Origin: Myxococcus stipitatus
GTDB taxonomy: Bacteria; Myxococcota; Myxococcia; Myxococcales; Myxococcaceae
Length of the DNA: 64,000 nt
NCBI RefSeq assembly: GCF_037414475.1
Contig: NZ_CP147913.1
Span: 1,674,001 to 1,738,000, forward strand
Direction of reading: 5' to 3'
Shown: positions 1 through 8,897 of the stretch, piece after piece
Numbering within the stretch: position 1 is the first letter of the stretch
How the letters are laid out: the number at the start of each line of letters is the position of its first letter
Notes under the pieces: generated by a model
What the model was told of the DNA's origin: nothing
What the model saw: the letters and a program-made list of their open reading frames with translations, nothing else
The model's database searches: none
Program-made: the position numbers and the translations under genes

Positions 1-1
1 G

Positions 2-142
2 GAGCTTGAACGAGCCCGACGGCTGCAAAGCATCGAGCTTGAAGAGGACGTCTTTGCCGAGCCTGCGGGACGCGGCTCGCGAACGAATGTACGGCGTCTG
101 GATATGGAGTGGCATGTGACGAGGCACCGGCGGGTCGAGTGA
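2..142 (+). CDS. C-terminal tail of an upstream gene (partial)
   Basis: The reading frame is open from the first complete codon and ends at TGA 140-142, giving 46 residues that begin ELERARRLQSIELEEDVF and end WHVTRHRRVE. The composition is that of ordinary globular protein, and the frame stops just before the LysR gene, so it is probably the 3' end of a gene entering the window from the left. No family can be named from so little. It could also be chance open frame in GC-rich DNA. Confidence 0.3.
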   Translation, partial: ELERARRLQSIELEEDVFAEPAGRGSRTNVRRLDMEWHVTRHRRVE

Positions 143-225
143 CACCCGTCAACGTAAGCCCCACCCTCCATGCTTCCCAATACTATCGAATGCCCCAGGC
201 CATGCTTCCTGGGTATACCGAAGGG

Positions 226-1152
226 ATGGACAGTCACAGCCTGCGGCGGGTCGAGTTGCGTCACCTGCGCTACTTCGTGGCGGTCGCGGAAGCCGGCAGC
301 ATGATGGCCGGGGCCCGCGCCATCGGGATTGCACAGCCCGCGCTCTCCCGGCAGATCCGCGAGCTCGAGGAGGTGCTCGGCACCCCGCTCCTGGTCCGCC
401 GTTCGACTGGAATCTCCCTCACGGCGGCCGGCGCGAGCTTTCTGCGGGACGCGACGCGCCTGCTCACGGAGCTGGAGAGCAGCCGTGAGCGTGCGCTGCG
501 CAGCGCGGCCGGGCAGTTGGGCGAGCTGCGTCTCGGCGTGCTGCCGAACTACTTCCCGCTGCCGGTGGTGTCGAGCGTCCTCAAGACCTTCCGGAAGACG
601 TGCCCCGACGTCATGTTGTCGGTGACGCCCATGCTGTCGGCCGGGCAGGCGGCGGCCATCACTCGCGGCGAGCTCGATGGCGGCATCATGGCGTGGCGGC
701 AGGACGAGGCGCCGCATCTGTCGGGCGTCCGGCTGCTTCGCGACCGGTTCGTGCTCGCGATGCTGGCCACGCCAGGACAGCGCTTTCGCGCCCCCCGCCG
801 CCTGGCCGAACTCGCGGGCGCGCCGTTCATCTGGTTCGACCCGCAGCGGTCCGCGGCGCATCACCGGTTCCTGCGCGAGCAGTGCCAGCGGGCCGGTTTC
901 ACGCCACACATCGGCCAGGTCGGCAGCGACATCCCGACGCTCATCGGCCTCGTCGCGGCCGGGATGGGCTATGCGTTCGTCCCGGAGAGCACCGCCCCTA
1001 CGTGCCCCCGCACCGTGCGCCTGGTTGCGCTCGACGAACTCGCGGGCCGCTTCGACGTCGAGTTTGTCTACGACGGGCAAAAGGACTCACCCGTCGTCCA
1101 GCAATTCCTCACGGCGCTGCGTACCACGGCCCAAGGCCTGGGACAAAAATGA
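226..1152 (+). CDS. LysR-family transcriptional regulator
   Basis: This is a 308-residue LysR-type regulator. An N-terminal winged helix-turn-helix (about residues 8-66, with the family pattern LRYFVAVAEAGSMMAGA and QPALSRQIRELEEVLG) precedes a periplasmic-binding-protein-like co-inducer domain (about 95-300) containing LGVLPNYFPLP and GMGYAFVPES. The length is normal for the family. I start at ATG 226, preceded by GAAGGG; the frame is open upstream to 109, but the extra 39 residues are unlike any LysR N terminus. Its target gene is not evident: LysR genes usually face their target divergently, and that neighbour would lie outside the window. The effector is unknown. Confidence 0.85.
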   Translation: MDSHSLRRVELRHLRYFVAVAEAGSMMAGARAIGIAQPALSRQIRELEEVLGTPLLVRRSTGISLTAAGASFLRDATRLLTELESSRERALRSAAGQLGELRLGVLPNYFPLPVVSSVLKTFRKTCPDVMLSVTPMLSAGQAAAITRGELDGGIMAWRQDEAPHLSGVRLLRDRFVLAMLATPGQRFRAPRRLAELAGAPFIWFDPQRSAAHHRFLREQCQRAGFTPHIGQVGSDIPTLIGLVAAGMGYAFVPESTAPTCPRTVRLVALDELAGRFDVEFVYDGQKDSPVVQQFLTALRTTAQGLGQK

Positions 1153-1205
1153 CTCCCAATCCAAGTCTTCGAATCACAGCGGCCACGCATCCCCGGGCCC
1201 GTATC

Positions 1206-1232
1206 GCCTGAGGTAACCTCTTCACCTCGGGC
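1206..1232 (+). terminator. Candidate hairpin after the LysR gene
   Basis: GCCTGAGGT (1206-1214) can pair with ACCTCGGGC (1224-1232), giving 9 pairs with one G-U and a 9-base loop. It lies 54 bases after the LysR stop and before the next gene. There is no U-tract, so termination strength is uncertain. Confidence 0.3.
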
Positions 1233-1296
1233 GAAACGGCGCTCCATCGGACACGCTCACCCGAGGGTTGTCCCATCCCCACGGAGGAGAAGACAG

Positions 1297-1785
1297 ATGG
1301 CGAAGCAGACTCGAAGCTCGATGATGATGCTGGTCCTGGGGTGCATGCTGGGTTGCATGGCCTCGCCCGCAGGAGAGGAATCCCTGGCGAGCGCCCGGCA
1401 ACACGTCGTGGGAGCCTATTGCGACGCGACAATCCCGTGCGGCTTCAACGAGCACTGTGCCGTCGACAATACCTGCCAGCGAAACCCCAACCCCTGCAGT
1501 GGAATCATCTGCGGTTGGGGAGAACATTGTCTGGATGGTCTCTGTGTCCCCGAAAGCCTCCCCAGCAGCTGTCAGGACACCTTCGACTGCGACCCCGGCG
1601 AGGCCTGCGTCAATGGCCTGTGTCAGACAGGCGTGCAGAGCCCCTGTACGGACAACTCGCAATGCCATTGGACTGAGTACTGCAACGCCTTCGGCCGCTG
1701 CGTGCACGCCGAATGCGCCGTGAACGATGAATGCGCCCCTGGAGAGCGCTGCTCCAACAACATGTGCGTCCCGGGTGAATCCTAG
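1297..1785 (+). CDS. Cys-rich secreted lipoprotein, hypothetical
   Basis: 162 residues. A basic N terminus and short hydrophobic segment end in VLGC (C16) or MLGC (C20), suggesting a lipoprotein signal. The rest holds regularly spaced cysteines in units such as CGFNEHC, CGWGEHC, CDPGEAC, CHWTEYC and CAPGERC followed by a second Cys-rich turn. These are small disulfide-bonded modules like those in many myxobacterial surface proteins. The start is supported by GGAGGAG about 10 bases upstream. It stands alone between the LysR regulator and the ligase. No enzymatic motif is visible; a structural or adhesive envelope role is a guess from composition. Confidence 0.7.
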   Translation: MAKQTRSSMMMLVLGCMLGCMASPAGEESLASARQHVVGAYCDATIPCGFNEHCAVDNTCQRNPNPCSGIICGWGEHCLDGLCVPESLPSSCQDTFDCDPGEACVNGLCQTGVQSPCTDNSQCHWTEYCNAFGRCVHAECAVNDECAPGERCSNNMCVPGES

Positions 1786-1863
1786 GCAGCACCTGCCGAC
1801 GAAAGGAGCGCGGCACTGAGCTCACGGGAACCCTCCAGAGAGACGGCGCATCCGGGATGGTGG

Positions 1864-3540
1864 GTGGCGGTGATTCCGCCGCTGACGGCCTGGATGCTCG
1901 GCCCCGCGGGGTTTCTCGAAGCGGAGCGCTTCTTCTGGCCGAAGGCACTTATCGTGGCCGCCGCGGTCTGTGTCCTGGCGGCCCGGAGGCTGTTCTCTTC
2001 AAGAGCAGACAGTCCTCAGTGGGTGCTCGTGGGCGCGGGGACACTCGCCCTGTGGGGACACCTTGGGGTCGGGCTGTGGTCTGGTGCGCTCTCCCGAGAG
2101 CCTTGGGGAGCGGTGGCGGAACGACTGCTCCCCTTGGCCTGTGCGGGCGTGTGGTACGCGGCGATGGTCCCCCACTGTCACAAGCCACGCGTCCAGCGGC
2201 GTCTGCGCATCGCGGTGTGGGTCGCCGCCAGCGGAGTCGCCGCCGTGGCGCTGTGCGAGGCGATGGGGCTGCGACTGCCCTGGGCGCTCGTTCGCCGACC
2301 CGTCTCGACGCTCGGAGGCCGCAATCAGGTCGCGGCCTATGTGGGCTTCGTGTTGCCGCTCGTGATGGCGTCACTGCTCCGACGGCCCGGTCCCCTCGCG
2401 TGGGGGACCACCACGCTCCTGACGCTCGTCGTGCTGCTCACGCGGGCGCGAAGCGTCTGGCTCGGCCTGCTGCTCACGGGCGTCGTCGCCTTCTCCTGGG
2501 GATGGGAGCGGGTCCTGCGTCGAGGGTGGAGTCCTCGGGTGCCTGGGCTCCTCGCGACAGCGTCCGCGCTGGGAACAGCGGTGTTGCTCGCACTCGGCCT
2601 TCCGTGGCACGGGTTGAATTGGAACGAGTCGAATCCACTCACCTCCTCGCTCCAACGTCTCGTTGAACATGACCAGGGCACCGGCCGTGGCCGGCTCGAG
2701 CAACTCGGTGTGGGTCTGGCCATCGCGCGTGACGCCCCCCTGCTCGGCGATGGACCGGGAGGCTGGAATGACGCCTCCGCGCGACGGGCGCATGTCGTCT
2801 CCGGTCGCCACGCGGAGGCCTGGGGAGATGACGCCGCGCCTCGCTCGGAGTTCGTGCGGGCGCTCGTCGAGACGGGCCTGCTGGGGACCACGGCGCTGCT
2901 CATCACGGTGGGCTTTTTCGTCCAAGCTCGCTGGAAGAACTGGAGGCGCTTCGCACTGCCTCCCGCGGCGGCGTGTGCGTTGCTGGTCTTCGTCGTTCAC
3001 GCGCTGCTGGACCTTCCGCTGACACGGCCGGACACGGCCCTGCTCGTCGCGACCATCGCGGCGCTTGCCGGGCCACGCCGCGCGAGCATCCGCCTCCCCA
3101 GCGCCGTCGCGAGGGGCAGCGCCCTGCTCGCGCTCATCGGCATCGGCGGCACGGCTTGTCTCGGAGCGGGTTACTACTTCACCGCGGTGACTCGTCCGGT
3201 CAGCGACACCTGGGCGATGGCGCGGGCCGTGCGTTGGATTCCTCGGCTCGAAGTCGCAGAGCGACTCGCCCTGCAACTCGCCCGCGACGAGGGCTGCTTC
3301 GCGGCGCGAACGGCTCTGGCCGACGCACGGGGCCGAGCGCCCCACCATACCGGACTGCTCTGCCTGGCCGCGGCCTGCGCTCGTGATGCGGGTGAGCCAG
3401 GGCTCGAGAAGGCCGCATATGAATCAGCCCTTCGGGTCGAGCCGCATCTCCGGACACCGCTCACACCGGCAGGAACCGTCGGGCTCTGCGCGCCACGTGT
3501 GAAGCCCTCGCGGCCGGCCACGGCGTCCCCTCTTCCCTGA
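1864..3540 (+). CDS. O-antigen ligase/polymerase-like (Wzy_C) membrane protein
   Basis: 558 residues with about ten hydrophobic membrane segments and a large extracytoplasmic loop (about 255-330) carrying LLGDGPGGWNDASARR and RSEFVRALVETGLLG. This matches the Wzy_C family, whose H(D/N)xxxxxxxxxGxxG-type region follows that loop. The soluble C-terminal part (about 455-540) is rich in A/L/R helices like a TPR remnant, and its last 30 residues look atypical, so the 3' end may have been altered. Start choice is difficult. GTG 1864 has no ribosome site, whereas AAAGGAG at 1802-1808 lies 7 bases before an in-frame CTG at 1816, which would add SSREPSRETAHPGWW. Likely role: polysaccharide polymerisation or ligation in the envelope. 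Confidence 0.7.
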   Translation: MAVIPPLTAWMLGPAGFLEAERFFWPKALIVAAAVCVLAARRLFSSRADSPQWVLVGAGTLALWGHLGVGLWSGALSREPWGAVAERLLPLACAGVWYAAMVPHCHKPRVQRRLRIAVWVAASGVAAVALCEAMGLRLPWALVRRPVSTLGGRNQVAAYVGFVLPLVMASLLRRPGPLAWGTTTLLTLVVLLTRARSVWLGLLLTGVVAFSWGWERVLRRGWSPRVPGLLATASALGTAVLLALGLPWHGLNWNESNPLTSSLQRLVEHDQGTGRGRLEQLGVGLAIARDAPLLGDGPGGWNDASARRAHVVSGRHAEAWGDDAAPRSEFVRALVETGLLGTTALLITVGFFVQARWKNWRRFALPPAAACALLVFVVHALLDLPLTRPDTALLVATIAALAGPRRASIRLPSAVARGSALLALIGIGGTACLGAGYYFTAVTRPVSDTWAMARAVRWIPRLEVAERLALQLARDEGCFAARTALADARGRAPHHTGLLCLAAACARDAGEPGLEKAAYESALRVEPHLRTPLTPAGTVGLCAPRVKPSRPATASPLP

Positions 3541-3567
3541 GTCGCCCTGCCATGCACCGTCACGAGT

Positions 3568-3835
3568 TCATCCAGGAGACTCCTCGAGGATGAAGCCATA
3601 CTGCGTGACTGCCTCCTCGAGAATCGGAGACACGAGGCACCGCACGTAGACCGGCCGCTCCGCCACACGCGCTGTCATGAGGAAGTCCCAGGTCACCGCG
3701 CCCTGGAGCGGCACGATGAGACGTTTGCCCCCGGGCCCCGATGGAGTCTCGAGCTTCAGCAGAACCGACGCCTTGCTCCTGTCTCCCCACATGGGGCGGC
3801 AGGGGCCGGAGGTCTGCGTCGCGCTGCTGTCCCGG
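3568..3835 (-). pseudogene. Remnant: C terminus of an unidentified gene
   Basis: Reading leftward, the frame gives a protein-like stretch (KASVLLKLETPSGPGG, then VPLQGAVTWDFLMTARVAER and YGFILEESPG) ending at a stop at 3568. Upstream of about 3835 the same frame turns into a Ser/Arg-rich shadow of the HEAT fragment on the other strand. The true gene therefore appears cut off at its 5' side. No start codon or family could be assigned. Confidence 0.3.
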
Positions 3836-4360
3836 GTCACCACGCCGGTGCTGAGAACGGAGGTCGTCGGCACACTCGCCCTGCTGCTGCGGGATGACGC
3901 CTCCCTCGAGAAGAGCCTCACGCCGGAGTGGATGCGAGACATCGAGAGGAAGCTAGAGACCCTGGCATGGGAAGTCCCAGAGCCCGAGTTGGCGGCGATG
4001 AAATGGATGGTGCTCCGGAGGAAGCCTCGCGCCATCGAACAGCTGTCGGCGCAGCTGACGCATCGGAAGTCCTCGGTCCGCGTGCACGCACACCGGCTGC
4101 TCAAGAACCGGGTGTCACGAGAGGCATACCTGGAGCTGACCTGTACGCTGCTCGAGGACGCGGAGGCCGGGCACGTCGTGCGGGCCATCCGGACGCTCGC
4201 CTTTGGAGGACACCTCCCGGCGGTCTCCCAGATGGCGGCGCTGCTCCATGACCGCCGCAATCCGGTGGCGCGCGCGGCGATGGACGCGTTGCGTGTCATG
4301 GGAGACGCCGCGCTGCCCCTCCTCCGGAGAGAACTGGCTCAGTCCCGCCGGGTGGAGGTC
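3835..4360 (+). pseudogene. Remnant of a HEAT-repeat protein
   Basis: The + frame reads as amphipathic helix pairs typical of HEAT repeats (RTEVVGTLALLLRDDASLEK, EPELAAMKWMVLRRKP, SSVRVHAHRLLKNRV, HVVRAIRTLAFGGHLPAV, NPVARAAMDALRVMGDAALP). The frame is open from 3677 to 4459, but its first part is antisense to the leftward remnant and its last 100 bases are antisense to the S41 protease. Only the middle looks like real protein, so both ends seem lost. ATG 3790 is the nearest possible start. Intact HEAT proteins of this type usually continue for several more repeats. Confidence 0.45.
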
Positions 4361-6582
4361 CGTGGAGACGGGTCCTCGCGGAGCACTCGGAGGGCGTGCT
4401 CCAACAGCTCGTCGCGGCCGGCCCGGAGGCCCGCAATCGTAGGCCGCAGCTTCACGTGAGGCTCCAATCCCTTGCGCTGGAGCTGCCGGCCATCGCCATG
4501 GCGGATGTTCACTCCGGAGAAGGAGATGAGAATCCCCCCGGGCAACACCGCATGGGTGACGTCGCCGTTGGCGCCCGCGGTGGGACTTCCCACGAAGAGC
4601 GTATCCGACGTGGCCTCCAACATCAGGCCCGTGTGCTCGGCATGACTCATGGTGCGCGAGTCAATCAGGGTGACCGTACGCCCCTGATACTTGAAGGGAG
4701 CTTTCGATGAAGGCTGGCTCGTGTACTTCATCCAACTGGAGAACTGCCCGCCCACGACTGGTATCTCCGCGAGGGCGAAGGGGCGAGAGCCCTTCACGTC
4801 GAGATAGGGCGCGAGCGCCCACAGGGTTCCACGTGGGTAGTTGCGCAGGTCGAACACGATGCCTTTCGTGTCCTTGAGCTTCTCGAAGAGGGCGGGCACC
4901 TGCCATGCCTCCAACAGGGCCATGTCGACGAGGCCGATGTTCCCCTCCAGCACCTGGTAGGCCTCCTTGCGTGATGAGGGGGGATACACCAGCCCTTGCT
5001 GGTGCGTGTGCTTCACCTCCTTGAGCCCCTTCGCATCACGGACGGTGAGCAGAGTCTGGGAACCCTCGGGGCCCGCGACCGCGCGCCGCAGGGTGATGTG
5101 CCGATGGAGGTCCGCCGTCGAGGCCGACGCATAAGGGGCGAACACACGCGCCCTCGCGTCGATGGGCTCCCCATTGACCTTCTCGATGATGTCGCCCACC
5201 GCGAGCCCAGGCACGCTCTCCGGGAGGAATATCTCCAGCACCACGGCCTTGCCGTCGATGTCCGTCGCCCAGAACGGGGCGTTGATGCCGAAGAAGCGCT
5301 TGAGCTCGGGGTGCCCGCGCACGAAGGCATGTCCATCTCGCAGCCAGGTGCCCGCCTCGGCCAGGCCGAGCGCATATTCGGTGGCGTTCCGAGCCTTCTC
5401 CATCTTCTCGAGGAGCTGCGGCAGGCGAGTCTCCCACGGCTGGTCCATCAAGTCGGGATAGGCGAAGAACAAGTCGACCACGGTCCACAGCTTGGCCGCG
5501 GCCAGCAAGCGCATCTCGCGGGACGGGTAGAGCGCATCGGCGTAGGCCGGCTCGGGACGCCAGGTGGCGGCCGGCCGAGGGACCATGGCGGGGCGGCCTC
5601 CCTTCTTGAGAGGACGTGCCGCCAGCGCGAGGGCCTGTCGCATCCCCTCATCGGGCCCATCCATGCGGGCGCGCACGGGGCGAACCAGGTCCGCGGCGAG
5701 CGGCAGCACCGGCTCGTTGACGCTCATCATGGCGTGATAGCCCTCGCCCAGGGGGAGCGGAATCTGGAGGTTGACGCAGGAGTCGTCGAGCGGGCCTTCG
5801 GCGACGACGAGCGCCTTGCCTCGCTCCTGCAACGCGAGCACGGACAGGTCGAGCGCGGAGTCCGAGTCGACGAGGAAGACGAGCAGGCCTGGCTTCTTGC
5901 CCGGGGTGCCCGTGACGAGGGTGCTCGCGGAGACGTTGAATTGGGCCGCCTGGAGCCCCTGGGAGCCGTCCTGTGGCTTCATGCCCAGATGCGCCACCTC
6001 GCGCACGCCGGGCACGCTCAGCTCGCCGTCGATGAAGTGTGGCAACAGCGCGGGCAACACCCACGAGAGGCCGTAGCGCGTGAGCCCCCGCATGCGCAGG
6101 TCAATCACCACCGCACGAGCCTTCGCCGCATCCGCGTCGAGTGATGGCTCAAGCGACGCCCAAGCCCCCTCTTCCTTGGGACTCAGGAGCGCGCGCAGGT
6201 CGAGCACGAGGACATCCTTCTCCCAGCTCTTGAGCGCGCGCAGCGTGGGAGGAGGTATCGACGAGGCGGGAGGCGTCTCTGGCTCCACCAGCGTGGCCGG
6301 GTCTCCAAGCGCCGCGAGCATGCCCTGGACCGCGGCGGCATAGGACGGCGCATCCTTCGCCGCTTCGACCTTGGGCAGCGCCGAGAGAAACGCCGCATCC
6401 CATTCCGCGGGCTTCGAGAGGGCTTGGGGGTGACGGAAGCGAACGGTGCCCCAGAGCTTCACCAGGTGGATTCGACGCTCGGCCTGTCGTGCTTCAGGGA
6501 CCTCTTGCGCCTGGACGCGTGAAGGCAGACTCGAGATGACCCACAGCAGCACGACGACCCAGGAAAGGTGTCTTCTCTGCAT
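4339..6582 (-). CDS. Secreted S41-family protease with PDZ domain
   Basis: 747 residues. A signal peptide (RRHLSWVVVLLWVISSLPSR, then a cut near VQAQ) is followed by an N-terminal S41-like region with partly conserved strands. A PDZ-like segment comes next (ESVPGLAVGDIIEKVNGEPI) and then the C-terminal catalytic S41 core. The core has GIVFDLRNYPRG, the probable nucleophile serine in SRTMSHAEH, then SPTAGANGD and GLEPHVKLRPTIAGL. This is the architecture of tail-specific and tricorn-like periplasmic proteases. I start at ATG 6582 because GGAGG lies 8 bases upstream; the GTG at 6597 lies before that site. The gene is monocistronic, and its stop abuts the HEAT remnant. Substrate unknown. Confidence 0.85.
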   Translation of the reverse strand: MQRRHLSWVVVLLWVISSLPSRVQAQEVPEARQAERRIHLVKLWGTVRFRHPQALSKPAEWDAAFLSALPKVEAAKDAPSYAAAVQGMLAALGDPATLVEPETPPASSIPPPTLRALKSWEKDVLVLDLRALLSPKEEGAWASLEPSLDADAAKARAVVIDLRMRGLTRYGLSWVLPALLPHFIDGELSVPGVREVAHLGMKPQDGSQGLQAAQFNVSASTLVTGTPGKKPGLLVFLVDSDSALDLSVLALQERGKALVVAEGPLDDSCVNLQIPLPLGEGYHAMMSVNEPVLPLAADLVRPVRARMDGPDEGMRQALALAARPLKKGGRPAMVPRPAATWRPEPAYADALYPSREMRLLAAAKLWTVVDLFFAYPDLMDQPWETRLPQLLEKMEKARNATEYALGLAEAGTWLRDGHAFVRGHPELKRFFGINAPFWATDIDGKAVVLEIFLPESVPGLAVGDIIEKVNGEPIDARARVFAPYASASTADLHRHITLRRAVAGPEGSQTLLTVRDAKGLKEVKHTHQQGLVYPPSSRKEAYQVLEGNIGLVDMALLEAWQVPALFEKLKDTKGIVFDLRNYPRGTLWALAPYLDVKGSRPFALAEIPVVGGQFSSWMKYTSQPSSKAPFKYQGRTVTLIDSRTMSHAEHTGLMLEATSDTLFVGSPTAGANGDVTHAVLPGGILISFSGVNIRHGDGRQLQRKGLEPHVKLRPTIAGLRAGRDELLEHALRVLREDPSPRTSTRRD

Positions 6583-6887
6583 GGCGCTGACCTCCACGAC
6601 AAGGGAGTGCTTCGCGCTTGGGCGCAGCGCGGCACGGGGACTTGACTGTTATTGACACCCCAGGTGGGGGAATGTGGCCTTCCTGGGTTTCTGAGGATTC
6701 TACTCTGAGTCCGACCTCAGACAACGGGCTGCAATCCCCGGGGCCGCGTGTTACACAGCCCGGGCGCTGGTCCGCCCAGCGCTACCATGGCCTAAGTCAC
6801 CCGAACCCCATCCGCTTCGAGGACACGCGTCGTCCTCTCGAATGAACCGCACACGGAATCCGTGTGCCCTGGGTTTTGGTGTGATTC

Positions 6888-7627
6888 ATGTCCGTGCTCC
6901 GACTGCACGGAGTCAGCGTCGCTTGGGCGGCGTCTGCTCCCAACTTCGATTCGGTTTCCCTCACGCTTGACCGTGGCGTCCATGGGCTCGTCGGTGCCAA
7001 GGGCGCCGAATACGCGGCGGCGCAGGACCGCGTGCGCGCCGCGGAGGCCCAGCTCGACGCCGCGCGCCGCTCGCAGGCCGCCGGGTCAAAGGGCGCGAGC
7101 ACTCGAGCGCGCATGAAGAACCGGAACGACAGTGATGCTCGCGGAATCCTCGCGACCAAAGCGAGGACGTCGTGCGGCGCGGGGACCCTCCCGTGCTTCA
7201 TGACGTGCGCGTCACGGTGGGGCGTGAAGACCGCGTGCGCATCAAGGGACCGAACGGAGCGGGAAAGACGACTTTGCTTGAAGCGCTGGTCGGGTCCCTC
7301 ACCCGGCGCGAGCGTGTGCTGTACCTTCCCCAGGAGCTCTCCACGGCGGCAAAGGCTGACGCCATCGAGCGCCTGCACGAGCTCCATCCCGAAGAGCGCG
7401 GCCGTGTGCGGTCCATCTTCACCGCGCTCGGCAGCGAGCCGGAGCGTGTGCTGCGAGCCGAGGCCGCGCACCTCTCGCCAGGAGAAGCAAGGAAGCTGGT
7501 CCTCGCCGAGGCCCTTGCCCAGCAGGTCTGGGCGTTGGTGATGGACGAACCGACGAACCACGAGGCGGCGCTCGAGGCGTACCCAGGTGCCGTGGTGCTG
7601 GTCACCCATGACGGCACCGTCTCGTGA
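6888..7627 (+). pseudogene. Decayed ABC-F ATPase (ribosome-protection type)
   Basis: From ATG 6888 the frame reads like an ABC-F N terminus (MSVLRLHGVSVAW, LTLDRGVHGLVGA). Walker A of the first cassette is missing: the sequence jumps into a linker-like helix (EYAAAQDRVRAAEAQLDAAR). A frameshift near 7165 moves the frame to one holding an intact second Walker A (GPNGAGKTTLLEAL), an ABC signature (LSPGEARKLVLAEAL) and Walker B (LVMDEPTNH). The D-loop region is shortened so that EPTNH runs straight into EAALEAYPGAVVLVTHD. At least two deletions plus a frameshift make a functional protein unlikely. It ends 45 bases before the Cfr-like gene and is co-directional, so the two probably once formed an antibiotic-resistance pair acting on the ribosome. 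Confidence 0.75.
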
Positions 7628-7672
7628 GCGCGTCCTCCCTCCCCCATCCACATCCCTCCAGGAGTCATCGCC

Positions 7673-8779
7673 ATGCCACACAGCCCCCGACACGAGCACC
7701 CACCCCCTCCCCCAGGCATCCTCGCCGAGGTTCACGCGTTCCTCCGCGGGCTCGGTGCGCCTTCGTATCGATACCAGCAGTTGGTGACCGCGTTTCAGCG
7801 CGGCGCGCAGAGCTTCGATGAGGTCCGAGACCTGCCTGGGGACCTGCGGCAGCTGCTCGTCTCCCGCTTCGGGCTGACCGTCCTTCCTCTCGAGATCGAG
7901 TCGGTGCGTACGGGAGCACAGGTCGAGAAGGTGCTCTTCCGCACGCGCTCGGGCGCACGCGTCGAGACCGTGCTCTCGCGCTACCGCGCGGGCTGGTCCT
8001 CGGTCTGCGTGTCCACGCAGGCAGGTTGTGGGCTCGCGTGTTCGTTCTGCGCCACGGGCGCCTTGGGGCTCGAGCGCAACCTGAGCGTCGACGAGATTTG
8101 CGCCCAGGTCGTACACCGGCGCTGGAGTTCGGAGCCGGGCGGCGCGCCGAAGAGCGTCGCGTTCATGGGGATGGGTGAAGCACTCGCGAACCCGAATGTG
8201 CTCACCGCGCTGAGCGTGCTGACGGCGAAAGACCATGGCGGGCTGTCACCGCGTCGAATCACCGTCTCGACGGTGGGCCTCGCGCCAGCCCTCGCGACCC
8301 TCACCGAGACACACCCGCAGGTCACCCTGACGCTCTCGGTCCATTCCCCGTTCCCCGAACAACGCGCGCAGCTCATTCCGCTCGAGCGCCGGTTTCCCCT
8401 CGAGGAGAACCTCGCCATCCTGGACCGGCACGTCCGGCGCGCACGGCGGAAGACCTATCTGGCGTACCTGCTGATTGAAGGCGTCAACGACTCCGAGGAC
8501 CATCTCGAGGCGCTCGCGAAACTCGTGCACCAGCGCTCCAGGCCCGAGCTCTTTCACGTCAGCGTCATCCGTTACAACGCGGCCTTCGGCGCGGACCCTT
8601 CATTCCGGGCCCCGGCGTCCTCGAAGGTCGACGACTTCGTGGCGCGGCTGCATCGCCTGGGCATCGGGGCGACGCGACGACAGCAGTTCGGGGCGGACAT
8701 CGACGCGGCGTGTGGTCAATTGCGCGCTGAATCGATGGGCCGTCTCCGCCAACGCGGCCCGTCTGGCGACCCGCATTGA
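7673..8779 (+). CDS. cfr-like: Cfr-like radical-SAM 23S rRNA A2503 methyltransferase
   Basis: 368 residues of the RlmN/Cfr family. The [4Fe-4S]/SAM cluster motif is C119-x3-C123-x2-C126 (CGLACSFCATG). The two catalytic cysteines correspond to C112 (SVCVSTQAGC) and C347 (DIDAACGQL). Several positions match Cfr rather than the housekeeping RlmN, as I recall the family: FMGMGEALANPNVL instead of MGEPL, LSPRRITVSTVG, and QFGADIDAACGQL. Cfr adds a methyl group at C8 of A2503 and gives resistance to phenicols, lincosamides, oxazolidinones, pleuromutilins and streptogramin A; RlmN methylates C2. The start ATG is preceded by AGGAG with 8-base spacing. The gene lies downstream of the broken ABC-F gene. 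Activity at C8 is inferred from motifs only. Confidence 0.88.
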   Translation: MPHSPRHEHPPPPPGILAEVHAFLRGLGAPSYRYQQLVTAFQRGAQSFDEVRDLPGDLRQLLVSRFGLTVLPLEIESVRTGAQVEKVLFRTRSGARVETVLSRYRAGWSSVCVSTQAGCGLACSFCATGALGLERNLSVDEICAQVVHRRWSSEPGGAPKSVAFMGMGEALANPNVLTALSVLTAKDHGGLSPRRITVSTVGLAPALATLTETHPQVTLTLSVHSPFPEQRAQLIPLERRFPLEENLAILDRHVRRARRKTYLAYLLIEGVNDSEDHLEALAKLVHQRSRPELFHVSVIRYNAAFGADPSFRAPASSKVDDFVARLHRLGIGATRRQQFGADIDAACGQLRAESMGRLRQRGPSGDPH

Positions 8780-8897
8780 GGACGGTGGATGGTTTGCCGT
8801 GCGGGTCAAACAGGCTTCGCGGCCTGCTGCACCTGGGGTCGATTGCCAGACATCCCCCAGCCCTGTCTGCTCGAGCAGTCACCTGAAAGGGGATGTC

